Position numbers and translations under genes: made by a program
From: an uncultured Clostridia bacterium
GTDB taxonomy: Bacteria > Bacillota > Clostridia > Oscillospirales > CAG-272
Reading direction: 5' to 3'
Assembly: GCA_947632135.1 (NCBI GenBank)
Contig: CANRNZ010000005.1
Coordinates: 1 to 40,141 of the forward strand
DNA: 40,141 nt
Notes under the pieces: model-generated
What the model was told of the DNA's origin: nothing
The model's input: the letters and a program-made list of their open reading frames with translations, nothing else
Databases searched by the model: none
Part shown: positions 1-8,902 of the stretch, in pieces
Layout: each line of letters opens with the position of its first letter
Position numbering within the stretch: the first letter of the stretch is position 1

Positions 1-87
1 TTTTCTTTGACGCAATCGGCCGGGAGAAAAGCTTCAAAAGAAACGCCAAAAACGGGGGCTCTGCCCCTCGACCCCGCCGCCTTTTGG

Positions 88-176
88 AAAAGGCGGGCGA
101 AAACTTCCCGAACAAGTTCGTGCGAACTTTGAAAAAGGCGCGCGAAAACTTTTGTGTCGGGTCTGTGCGAACTTTG
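88..176. repeat. Two imperfect ~45-bp tandem units (aaaggcgsgcgaaaactt...gtgcgaactttg) next to a GGGGGCTCTGCCCCTCGACCCC segment
   Basis: Both units begin aaaaggcgggcgaaaactt / aaaaaggcgcgcgaaaactt and end gtgcgaactttg; read directly from the sequence. Confidence 0.6.
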
Positions 177-193
177 AAAATAAAAATAAAACT

Positions 194-847
194 ATGTACA
201 AAAATATAATCTGCATAACAAACAGAAATCTGTGCCCGAACGGGCTCGAAAATCAAATATCGAAAATCGTCTCGGGCGACGTAAAGCCTCGCGCCGTAAT
301 CCTTCGCGAAAAAGACCTCGACGCGGACTCGTACATCGCCCTCGCAGAGAAAATTATGCCCTTGTGCCGCGAGAACGGCGTTCGCTGCGTGCTTCACACG
401 TTCGCCTCCGCCGCGCTCTCGCTCGGCGCCGACGCCCTGCATTTGCCGCTTTGCGCCATGCGCTCCCTTACCCAAAATGAAAAGGACTCCCTCGGCGTTA
501 TCGGCGTCTCCTGCCACAGCGTGTCTGAGGCAAGGGAGGCCGAGGCTCTTGGCGCGGGATACATAACGGCGGGGCACGTTTTCTACACCGAGTGCAAGAA
601 GGGAGCGCCTCCGCGCGGCGTCGGTTTTTTGAATGACGTATGCCGCGCCGTGTCAATTCCCGTTTTCGCGCTCGGCGGAATCACGTCGGAAAATTACGCT
701 CTCGCGCTGCGCTCCGGCGCTTTCGGAGTCGCGCTCATGAGCTCCCTTATGGCTTCGGAGTCTCCGAGCGAGTACATGTCGCTCTTTAATTTGCCGGGTC
801 GGCCTCGGGATGAAAATATTTTTGACGGTTTTAATCGTAAAGTCTGA
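194..847 (+). CDS. ThiE/TenI-like (thiamine phosphate synthase superfamily) protein
   Basis: TIM-barrel TenI/ThiE pattern (ADALHLP, GVSCHSVSEAREAEALGAGYITAGHVF, VFALGGITSENY); start taken at MYKNIICITNRNLC. Confidence 0.75.
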   Translation: MYKNIICITNRNLCPNGLENQISKIVSGDVKPRAVILREKDLDADSYIALAEKIMPLCRENGVRCVLHTFASAALSLGADALHLPLCAMRSLTQNEKDSLGVIGVSCHSVSEAREAEALGAGYITAGHVFYTECKKGAPPRGVGFLNDVCRAVSIPVFALGGITSENYALALRSGAFGVALMSSLMASESPSEYMSLFNLPGRPRDENIFDGFNRKV

Positions 848-938
848 GCGCGAGCTCAAACGCAAAGCGCAAAAAGCAAACATAAAAACATAAAGCCATA
901 AAGCCATAAAAACATAAAAAATCGGAGGAAATGCGAAA

Positions 939-1601
939 TTGACAGAGCGGGAAAAGCTTATTTTGTACGCCGTCACCGACAGAAAAAAGGACGAAAGCTT
1001 CGATGCGCTCCTTGAAAAAACCGAAAAGGCAATTATCGGCGGGGTGACCTGCGTGCAGCTTAGGGAAAAGCGCTGCGGCACCGACGCCCTTGTCGAGATG
1101 GCAAAAAAGATGAAAAGGCTGTGCTCAAGGTACGGCGTGCCGCTGATTGTGAACGACGACTTTCGCGCCGCAATCAAAGCGGGCGCCGACGGGGTTCACG
1201 TCGGCATGGAGGACGCGGGGGCGCGCGAAATAAGAAAGGCGGCGGGAGACGGCTTTATAATCGGCGTTACCGCAAAAACAACGGAGCAGGCAAGAAAGGC
1301 CGAGGAGGACGGGGCGGACTATCTCGGAGTCGGGGCGGTATTCCCGTCGCCGACAAAAAGGGACGCCGTGAGAATAACTCCCGAGAGGCTGAGGGAGATA
1401 ACTCAATCCGTGAAAATACCCGCCGCCGCGATAGGGGGCATAAACCTTTCAAACGTCGCGTCTCTTTCGGGTACGGGAATATGCGGCGTTTGCGCCGTAT
1501 CGGCGATTTTTGACTCGGACGACACGGAGGGCGCGGCAAGGAAACTGAGGGAGGCGGCGGAAAAAATGCTGAGGGCCTCTCCCGAGAGCGCGAAGGCGTG
1601 A
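939..1601 (+). CDS. thiE: thiamine-phosphate synthase
   Basis: Motifs LYAVTDR, CVQLREK, LIVNDD, ADGVHVGMED, GADYLGVGAVFPSPTKRDA, AIGGINLSNV; TTG start after a ggagg SD. Confidence 0.9.
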   Translation: MTEREKLILYAVTDRKKDESFDALLEKTEKAIIGGVTCVQLREKRCGTDALVEMAKKMKRLCSRYGVPLIVNDDFRAAIKAGADGVHVGMEDAGAREIRKAAGDGFIIGVTAKTTEQARKAEEDGADYLGVGAVFPSPTKRDAVRITPERLREITQSVKIPAAAIGGINLSNVASLSGTGICGVCAVSAIFDSDDTEGAARKLREAAEKMLRASPESAKA

Positions 1602-1706
1602 AAAAGCAAAATGATTTATAAAAAACAGAAAAGGCGAAATTTCGGGGAATTTCGGAAGTTTCGGGAATTTTAGGAATTTCAAAAGAATTAAAGGAGATTT
1701 TCAAAC

Positions 1707-2366
1707 ATGATAGAAGGCGCGATCTTCGACCTTGACGGAACGCTCCTTGACTCAATGCAGATATGGGATAATATGGGAGAAATATATCTGCGCTCTCTCG
1801 GGCTTGAGCCAAGGGATGATATAAACGAAAAATTTTTGTTGCTCAGTCTGAGGGAGTCGGCGGAGTTTTACATAAGGGAATACGGCGTCGGGCTTACGGT
1901 CGACGAGATAACAAGCGGAATAAACGCTCTCGCCGCGCGCTTTTACCGCGAGGAGGCAGAGACGAAGGAGGGAGTTTATGAGTTTCTCTCGGAGCTGAGG
2001 GGGCGCGGCGTTAAAATGTGCGTTGCGACGGCGACCGACCGCCCGCAGGTTGAGGCGGCTCTTAAAAGGTGCGGCATAAGGGATTTCTTTTCGGAAATAT
2101 TTACCTGCACCGAGGTCGGCTCGGGAAAAAACGCGCCCGACATATTCAGACGCGCCGTCTCCCATCTCGGCACAAAAAAAGAAAAGACAGTCGTTTTCGA
2201 GGATTCGCTCTTTGCGGTCAAAACAGCAAAAAGGGACTCTTTCAATGTTGTCGGCATAAAGGATTCGCACCAGAGGGGGCGGGATGAAATTCGCGCCTTG
2301 TCGGACGTTTTTCTTGACGGCTTTACGGACTGCAAAAGTTTTTGGGACTTTGCCGAGAGCCTTTAG
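1707..2366 (+). CDS. HAD-superfamily phosphatase (beta-phosphoglucomutase-like), in the thiamin cluster
   Basis: HAD motifs FDLDGTLLDS, CVATATDRP, VFEDSLFAVKTAK; start preceded by aaaggagatt. Confidence 0.85.
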   Translation: MIEGAIFDLDGTLLDSMQIWDNMGEIYLRSLGLEPRDDINEKFLLLSLRESAEFYIREYGVGLTVDEITSGINALAARFYREEAETKEGVYEFLSELRGRGVKMCVATATDRPQVEAALKRCGIRDFFSEIFTCTEVGSGKNAPDIFRRAVSHLGTKKEKTVVFEDSLFAVKTAKRDSFNVVGIKDSHQRGRDEIRALSDVFLDGFTDCKSFWDFAESL

Positions 2367-2375
2367 GTGATTTTT

Positions 2376-3266
2376 ATGGATTTTACAGATTATACGGATT
2401 GTACGAATTTTACGGATTCATCGAAAGAGAAAAACAAAGAAAAGCGCGCGGTGAAAACAGCGCTTACCGTCGCGGGCAGCGATTCGTCGGGGGGCGCGGG
2501 AATACAGGCGGACATAAAGACGATGACCGCAAACGGTGTGTACGCGATGAGCGCCGTCACCGCTCTCACCGCGCAGAACACGATGGGTGTGTCCGATATA
2601 CTGAGCGTCCCGCCCGAGTTTCTTTCGCGTCAGCTTGACAGCGTATTCGAGGACATATTTCCCGACGCCGTGAAGGTCGGCATGATGCCGTCGGGGGAGC
2701 ATATTTCTGCCGCCGTCGAGAGGTTTATCTATTACGGCGCAAAGAACATTGTAGTCGACCCCGTGACAGTGTCGACGAGCGGGCGGCGTCTTGCCGACGG
2801 GAGCGCCTTTTCGGCGATGACCGAGATGCTTTTTCCGATATCAGTTCTCGTAACGCCGAATATTCCCGAGTGCGAGATGCTGTGCGGCGTCATGATAAAA
2901 AACTCCGACGACGCGGAAAGAGCGGGGAGGGCGCTTTATGAAAAATATAAAACGGCGTTTCTCATAAAGGGCGGCCACGGCACGGGCGGCGCCGACGATT
3001 TTCTGATTGCCGATGGGCTTTCGGTGTGGCTTCGTGCCGAGAGGATAGAGAATAAAAACACCCACGGAACGGGCTGCACGCTCTCAAGCGCCGTCTCTGC
3101 GAATCTTGCGAAGGGCTTTTCACTTTACGAGTCCGTAAAAAGGGCGAAGGATTATATAACGGGCGCGATTTCGGCGCGGCTCGATATAGGCTGCGGCAAC
3201 GGCCCGATGTACCACGCCTTTGACATAGGCGGCGAATTTGCGAAATATCCCGAAGAAATTTTTTGA
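2376..3266 (+). CDS. thiD: hydroxymethylpyrimidine/phosphomethylpyrimidine kinase
   Basis: ALTVAGSDSSGGAGIQADIKT, TALTAQNT, DPVTVSTSGRRL, KNTHGTGCTLSSA; N-terminus carries an unusual repeat-coded extension. Confidence 0.9.
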   Translation: MDFTDYTDCTNFTDSSKEKNKEKRAVKTALTVAGSDSSGGAGIQADIKTMTANGVYAMSAVTALTAQNTMGVSDILSVPPEFLSRQLDSVFEDIFPDAVKVGMMPSGEHISAAVERFIYYGAKNIVVDPVTVSTSGRRLADGSAFSAMTEMLFPISVLVTPNIPECEMLCGVMIKNSDDAERAGRALYEKYKTAFLIKGGHGTGGADDFLIADGLSVWLRAERIENKNTHGTGCTLSSAVSANLAKGFSLYESVKRAKDYITGAISARLDIGCGNGPMYHAFDIGGEFAKYPEEIF

Positions 3267-3357
3267 ATTTTTTAAATAATTTGACATTTTTTGTTATTTG
3301 ACATAAAAAAGCGAAAACCGATAAAAAACACAAACACGAAAGAGAGATGCGTTTGAT

Positions 3358-4662
3358 ATGAGAAATTACACAACACAAATGGACGCCGCAAAGCGCGGCA
3401 TCGTCACTCCCGAAATCGAGACTGTCGCGAGAAAAGAGAGAATGACGGTCGGTGAGCTGCTCCCGCTCGTCGCCTCGGGTAAGGTCGCGATTCCCGCAAA
3501 TAAGAACCACAAATGTCTTGACCCCGAGGGGATAGGCTCCATGCTCCGCACGAAAATCAACGTGAACCTCGGCGTTTCAAGGGACTGCAAGGACTATGAC
3601 GTCGAGATGAAAAAGGTCATGTCGGCAGTGGAGCTCGGTGCCGAGGCGATAATGGATCTGTCAAGCCACGGCGACACGGAGCCTTTCAGGAAAAAGCTCG
3701 TCGCCGAGTGCCCCGCGATGCTCGGCACCGTCCCCGTGTACGACAGCGTCATACATTACAAGCGCGACCTCGACACTCTCAGCGCAAAGGATTTTATCGA
3801 CGTCGTAAGGCTCCACGCGGAAAACGGCGTAGACTTTGTGACTCTCCACTGCGGAATCACAAGAAAGACCATAGAGCAGATAAAAAAGCACAAGAGAAAG
3901 ATGAACATCGTGTCGAGAGGAGGCTCTCTCGTTTTTGCGTGGATGTGCATGACCGGGGAGGAAAATCCGTTTTACGAGTACTATGACGAGATTCTCGACA
4001 TATGCCGCGAGTACGACGTCACGGTGTCCCTCGGCGACGCGTGCCGCCCGGGCTGTCTTGCCGACGCCACCGACGTTTGCCAGATAGAGGAGCTCGTGCG
4101 GCTCGGAGAGCTCACAAAGAGAGCGTGGGAAAAGGACGTACAGGTTCTCGTCGAGGGGCCGGGGCACGTCCCGATGGACCAGATTGCCGCCAACATGAAG
4201 GTTCAGCAGACGCTGTGCCTCGGCGCGCCGTTTTACGTTCTCGGTCCGCTTGTCACCGACATCGCGCCGGGGTACGACCATATAACGGGAGCCATAGGAG
4301 GCGCGATTGCCGCAATGAACGGCGCGGCGTTCCTTTGCTACGTCACGCCGGCGGAGCACCTTGCGCTGCCGAACCTTGACGACGTAAAAGAGGGAATCAT
4401 AGCGAGCAAGATAGCCGCCCACGCGGCGGATATCGCAAAGGGTGTGCGCGGCGCGCGCGAGGCGGACGACAGAATGGGGGACGCGAGACGGGCTCTTGAC
4501 TGGAGTGCTCAGTGGGAGTGCGCCATTGACCCCGAAAAGGCGAAATCCATACGCGAAAGCCGCGCTCCCGAGCACGACGACACCTGCTCAATGTGCGGGA
4601 AATTCTGCGCGGTGCGCAGTATGAACAAGGCGCTGAACGGCGAGCATATAGATATTCTTTGA
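3358..4662 (+). CDS. thiC: phosphomethylpyrimidine synthase
   Basis: 434 aa with ThiC signatures: [45 protein letters not shown]-terminal CSMCGKFC cluster motif. Confidence 0.97.
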   Translation: MRNYTTQMDAAKRGIVTPEIETVARKERMTVGELLPLVASGKVAIPANKNHKCLDPEGIGSMLRTKINVNLGVSRDCKDYDVEMKKVMSAVELGAEAIMDLSSHGDTEPFRKKLVAECPAMLGTVPVYDSVIHYKRDLDTLSAKDFIDVVRLHAENGVDFVTLHCGITRKTIEQIKKHKRKMNIVSRGGSLVFAWMCMTGEENPFYEYYDEILDICREYDVTVSLGDACRPGCLADATDVCQIEELVRLGELTKRAWEKDVQVLVEGPGHVPMDQIAANMKVQQTLCLGAPFYVLGPLVTDIAPGYDHITGAIGGAIAAMNGAAFLCYVTPAEHLALPNLDDVKEGIIASKIAAHAADIAKGVRGAREADDRMGDARRALDWSAQWECAIDPEKAKSIRESRAPEHDDTCSMCGKFCAVRSMNKALNGEHIDIL

Positions 4663-4742
4663 TATAATTTGATATAATTCGATAAATTTCGATAAGATTA
4701 TAAAAAACAAAAACTACGGAAAACGCAAAAAGGGAGTCTGTT

Positions 4743-5366
4743 ATGGAGCGCTGTGTCATAGTATCCGGCGGCGATATCGGAAATTACGGCAGAATACGGG
4801 AGTATTTAAGGGACGACGACTATCTTGTTTTCTGCGATTGCGGGCTTCGCCACGCGCAGCCCCTCGGGGTATCCCCCTCGCTTGCTGTCGGCGACTTTGA
4901 TTCGTTTGAAAAATGGGATTTCAGCGCGGAAACCGTAACCTTGCCGTGCGAGAAGGACGACACCGATACGATTTACGCCGTAAAGGAGGCGCTTCGGCGG
5001 GGATTTTCGGATTTTCTTCTGGTGGGCGCCCTCGGCGGCAGGTTTGACCACGCTCTCGGGAATCTCTCGATTCTTCTCATGCTCGACTCTCTCGGAAAAA
5101 AGGCAAAAATAGTGGACGACCTTTCAGAAACAGAGGTCGTCCCGCGCGAGGGCTTTGTCACCGTGGAGCCGTCTTATTCTTATTTTTCTCTTATCTCCCT
5201 TTCCGAAAGGACAGAGGGGGTAACCGTAAAAAACGCGAAGTACCCGCTGACGGACGGGGTTATAGGCTTTGAGTATCAGTACGGAATCAGCAATGAGACT
5301 CTCCCCGGAAAGAGCGCCGAGGTGAGCGTCAAAAAGGGTCGGCTGCTACTCATTAAGGTGTTTTGA
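4743..5366 (+). CDS. thiN: thiamine pyrophosphokinase
   Basis: VGDFDSF, KDDTDTIYAVKEAL, LLVGALGGRFDHALGNL; start after an agggag SD. Confidence 0.92.
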   Translation: MERCVIVSGGDIGNYGRIREYLRDDDYLVFCDCGLRHAQPLGVSPSLAVGDFDSFEKWDFSAETVTLPCEKDDTDTIYAVKEALRRGFSDFLLVGALGGRFDHALGNLSILLMLDSLGKKAKIVDDLSETEVVPREGFVTVEPSYSYFSLISLSERTEGVTVKNAKYPLTDGVIGFEYQYGISNETLPGKSAEVSVKKGRLLLIKVF

Positions 5367-5432
5367 AACGGGGCGGGATGCCTCGTGACCTTTTGTAAAG
5401 GAAAAGCCGCCCGCCCTTTTCGGTTAGTTGTA

Positions 5433-6395
5433 TCATGCCTCCGAGAGCCTTTGCAGAGCCTCGTCTGCGAGCTCGGATGCCCCTCTTACCGAGCCGTCCG
5501 CAAGGTCCGCCTCGATATGAAGAGCGTTTTTGTATCTTTTAAGCCACGTGAGCTGGCGCTTTGCGTAGTTGCGGCTTTGGCGCTTTATAAGCTCCGCCGT
5601 CTCGCCGAGGGTGCTCTCGCCCTTGAAGTACGGTATAAATTCCTTGTAGCCTATCGCCTGCGCGGCGGAGCATCCGACGTCAAGAAAGCCTTTTTTGAAA
5701 AGCTCCTCGGCTTCGGCTTCAAGGCCGTTTTCCATCATAATGTCGACTCTGCGGTTTATTCTTTCGTAGAGCGCGTCTCGGTTTTTGTAATCTATAACAA
5801 TGATTTTTGCCGAAAAAGGCGGCGCGCTCTCCTTTGACTCTCTGTCCCACTGTGTCTTTGTCTTGCCCGTCGTTTTGTATATTTCTATCGCGCGGATAAC
5901 TCTTTTCACGTTGTTTTCGTGAATCGACATTGCGGCGTCGGGGTCGATTTCCGCGAGCATACGGTGGAGGGCTGAGTTTCCCTCTTTTTCGGCAAAGCTC
6001 ATCAGCTCGCGCCGCACACCCTCGTCCTTTTCGGACTCCGAAAGGGATGAAATGCTTATAAGAGAGTCAAGGTACAGAAACGTACCGCCGCACATCACGG
6101 GGGTTTTACCCCTCGATATAATGTTCTCTATTACGCGCCCCGCCTCCCTTGCGTAGTCGCCGGCGGAAAACGGCGCGTCGGGAGGGAGTATGTCGAGCAT
6201 ATGGTGCGGCACGCCTCGGCGCTCCTCCCGCGAGGGCTTTGCCGTGCCGATATCCATGCCGCGGTAAATCTGCATTGAATCGCAGGAGACGACCTCACCG
6301 TCAAGTCGAAGCGCGAGCTCGACGGAGAGCGCCGTTTTTCCGGACGCCGTGGCACCGGTAACCGCTATAAATTCCTTTTTTGCTTCTTCATTCAT
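5433..6395 (-). CDS. miaA: tRNA dimethylallyltransferase
   Basis: AVTGATASGKTALSVELALRL, DSMQIYRGMDIGTAKPS, GGTFLYLDSLI, QAIGYKEFIPYFKG, RNYAKRQLTWLK. Confidence 0.96.
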   Translation of the reverse strand: MNEEAKKEFIAVTGATASGKTALSVELALRLDGEVVSCDSMQIYRGMDIGTAKPSREERRGVPHHMLDILPPDAPFSAGDYAREAGRVIENIISRGKTPVMCGGTFLYLDSLISISSLSESEKDEGVRRELMSFAEKEGNSALHRMLAEIDPDAAMSIHENNVKRVIRAIEIYKTTGKTKTQWDRESKESAPPFSAKIIVIDYKNRDALYERINRRVDIMMENGLEAEAEELFKKGFLDVGCSAAQAIGYKEFIPYFKGESTLGETAELIKRQSRNYAKRQLTWLKRYKNALHIEADLADGSVRGASELADEALQRLSEA

Positions 6396-6480
6396 AGTTT
6401 ATTATAGTTTATTATAGTTTATAACTTTTATAAATTTTAAATTACTTATAATTGAAAACCGAATAAAACGAGGTGACAAA

Positions 6481-7458
6481 ATGATTCAAAATATTAAAAT
6501 TACGCCGACTTGCGGCAGCGTATCTTATACGGGGCGGTGGGAGGTCACCGAAAAATACGCGGCGGCGACCGCCTGCGGCTCATCCTTCACAGTATCCTTC
6601 AAGGGGGAGAGCGCCGTTCTCATGTTCGACGTGTCGCGCTGCGAGGCGCCGTTTCCTCATATTTACGTCAGCGTCGACGGCGGCGCGATGAGCGAGTGCG
6701 TCATTGACAGTCTTATAAGGGTAAGATGCGGCGCGGGACGGCACGTTTTGAAGGTAATGCTGAAAAGCTCTCTCGAAACTCAAAACAGGTGGTCGTCCCC
6801 CATAGCGTCGGCGGTATTTCTCGGCTGCGCGGATACGGAGCCGGGCGCGCCCGAAAAGGACACTCGTCCCGTGATTGAGTTTGCGGGGGACTCCGTTACC
6901 GAGGGCAGCTCGGTCTTTCCCGAATATATCTGTCACAATGATGAAAGGTGGCTTGAGAATCTCGTTTGGACAAACGACGTGTGCGCCTCGTACTCCTACA
7001 AAACGAGCAAGCTTCTTAATATGAGAGGGGTCTTTATGGGGTACGGCTCGACAGGGGTCACGGTGTCCGGCGGGGGAGGAGTCCCGCGCGCCGCCGAGGC
7101 GTATCCGTTTGTCAGGGAAGGTGTGAGATACGCTCAGAGAGCCGATATTGTGGTTTTAAATTACGGCGCAAACGACAGGAGCGCCGAAAAGGACAGATTT
7201 ATGTCGTGCTACCGTGAGCTGCTCCATGCCGTCTCGTCCCACAATCCGAGAGCCGCTTTGTTCGCCGTTTCCCCGTTCTGCGGAGCCTTTGTCGACGAGA
7301 TATCAAGCGTCGTCGAGAGCTACAACAGGGAGAACGCGTCGAATGTAAGATTTGTCGACGCGTCCCATTGGATACCGCACGAGCCGCTGCACCCGAGCGA
7401 GGAGTCGCACAGGACTGCGGCAGAAAGGCTGTCGGAAATAATAAGAGGAACGCTTTGA
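6481..7458 (+). CDS. SGNH/GDSL-family esterase (CE2-like architecture)
   Basis: EFAGDSVTEGSSVFP (Ser block), GYGSTGVTVSGGGG, VVLNYGANDRS, HPSEESH. Confidence 0.8.
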   Translation: MIQNIKITPTCGSVSYTGRWEVTEKYAAATACGSSFTVSFKGESAVLMFDVSRCEAPFPHIYVSVDGGAMSECVIDSLIRVRCGAGRHVLKVMLKSSLETQNRWSSPIASAVFLGCADTEPGAPEKDTRPVIEFAGDSVTEGSSVFPEYICHNDERWLENLVWTNDVCASYSYKTSKLLNMRGVFMGYGSTGVTVSGGGGVPRAAEAYPFVREGVRYAQRADIVVLNYGANDRSAEKDRFMSCYRELLHAVSSHNPRAALFAVSPFCGAFVDEISSVVESYNRENASNVRFVDASHWIPHEPLHPSEESHRTAAERLSEIIRGTL

Positions 7459-7560
7459 GCGGCGCCGAGAAACGGGGCTTTAAATAAAAATTCCGGCTTT
7501 TTATATTTAAAATTATATTTAAAAAGTTAAATTTTTAAATATTCAAGAATTTAAAATGTT

Positions 7561-7597
7561 GCCGAAAAGCCTTGATATTACGGGCTTTCCGGCGCTT
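7561..7597 (+). terminator. Rho-independent terminator-like hairpin after the SGNH esterase gene
   Basis: gccgaaaagcc/ggctttccggc stem with one mismatch, followed by a T-rich tract. Confidence 0.45.
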
Positions 7598-7618
7598 TTC
7601 TTTTCGCCAAAATCTGTG

Positions 7619-8740
7619 TTAAAGGATGAGCATTGCATCTCCAAAGGAGAAAAATCTGTAATTCATATCGACCGCGGTTTTGTACGCTCTCAGGATATCC
7701 TCTCTCGTATAAAAGGCCGAGACGAGCATAAGAAGCGTGCTTTCGGGAAGGTGGAAGTTTGTTATGAGAGCGTCCGTGATTTTGAATTTGTAGCCGGGAT
7801 AAATGAAAATACCGGTGTCGCCTTTAATCGGGCGGAGAATTCCGCTGTCGTCCGAGGCGCTCTCAAGAGTGCGGCAGGAGGTCGTGCCGACGGCGATTAC
7901 TCTGCCGCCGTTTTTTCGGCGGGTGTTTATTATTTCGGCGGCCTCCTTGCTCACCTCGATGTATTCGGAGTGCATCTCGTGGTCCGCTATGCGTTCCTCT
8001 TTTACGGGTCTGAATGTGCCGAGCCCGACATGCAAAAGCACGGGGACAACGGCGACTCCCATTGACTTTATTTTTTCAAGCAGCTCGTTTGTAAAGTGCA
8101 GTCCCGCGGTCGGCGCGGCGGAGGAACCCTCGGTTTTCGAGTATACAGTCTGGTATCTTTCGCTGTTTTCAAGCTTTTCGGTTATATACGGCGGCAGAGG
8201 GGTCGTTCCCATTTCGTGGAGCGCGGCGTACACGCTGTCGTGTCGGGCGGGGTCGGCGGTAAATTTTACCTTTCTTATCCCGCCGTCCGCAAGGACGTCG
8301 ACTACCCTTGCGGTAAGGCTGCCGTCGCCAAAGGAGAGAGTGTCGCCGCGGCGCGCTCTTTTCCCGGGGCCGGCAAGAGCCTCCCACGTGTCGTTTTCAA
8401 GCTGTTTTAAAAGGAGCAGCTCGACGGGGGAGGCGCTCTCCGTTTTCACGGAGACGCCGCCCTCAAAACGGTGGGAGCGCACGCCGATAATCCTCGCGGG
8501 AATGACTCTCGTGTCGTTTATAACGAGAACGTCGCCCGCCCTCAGATAGTCGGTAATGTTCGAAAAGATTCTGTGGGACACGTCGCCGCTTTTCCTGTCG
8601 ATTACCATAAGGCGCGACGAGTCCCGTTTTTCAAGCGGCGTCTGCGCTATTCTCTCCTTTGGGAGCTCATAGTAAAAGTCACTCAGCAGAAGCTCCGTTT
8701 TCGGGAGCTCGTTTTTTACGGTTTTCATCTGTTCTGTCAT
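7619..8740 (-). CDS. queA: S-adenosylmethionine:tRNA ribosyltransferase-isomerase
   Basis: [88 protein letters not shown]. Confidence 0.97.
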   Translation of the reverse strand: MTEQMKTVKNELPKTELLLSDFYYELPKERIAQTPLEKRDSSRLMVIDRKSGDVSHRIFSNITDYLRAGDVLVINDTRVIPARIIGVRSHRFEGGVSVKTESASPVELLLLKQLENDTWEALAGPGKRARRGDTLSFGDGSLTARVVDVLADGGIRKVKFTADPARHDSVYAALHEMGTTPLPPYITEKLENSERYQTVYSKTEGSSAAPTAGLHFTNELLEKIKSMGVAVVPVLLHVGLGTFRPVKEERIADHEMHSEYIEVSKEAAEIINTRRKNGGRVIAVGTTSCRTLESASDDSGILRPIKGDTGIFIYPGYKFKITDALITNFHLPESTLLMLVSAFYTREDILRAYKTAVDMNYRFFSFGDAMLIL

Positions 8741-8794
8741 AAGCTTTAGCTTTAAAATTAAATAATTCGTTGATTTGAATTTGAAACTTGCAAA

Positions 8795-8820
8795 ATACGC
8801 CCAAATAACCTTGGGCGTAT
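8795..8820 (-). terminator. Terminator-like hairpin between queA and proS
   Basis: Perfect 10-bp inverted repeat ATACGCCCAA/TTGGGCGTAT with a 6-nt loop, flanked by short T/A runs. Confidence 0.55.
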
Positions 8821-8902
8821 CTTATGTCTGTCTTTTTTGTATATAAAAATATTTAAAAATTTTCGGGAGCGGGATTTTCGCGCCGCGCGGCTTTATATGT
8901 CT

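Noticed and set aside
3267-3357. TPP riboswitch ahead of thiC or at the thiamin cluster
   Set aside because: No THI-box pattern (CTGAGA...ACCTGA...) recognised upstream of thiC or in 1-193; it may lie before the window
5385-5837. Plus-strand ORF opposite miaA, and similar shadow ORFs opposite queA and proS
   Set aside because: Antisense shadows of GC-rich coding sequence with no SD or domain signature
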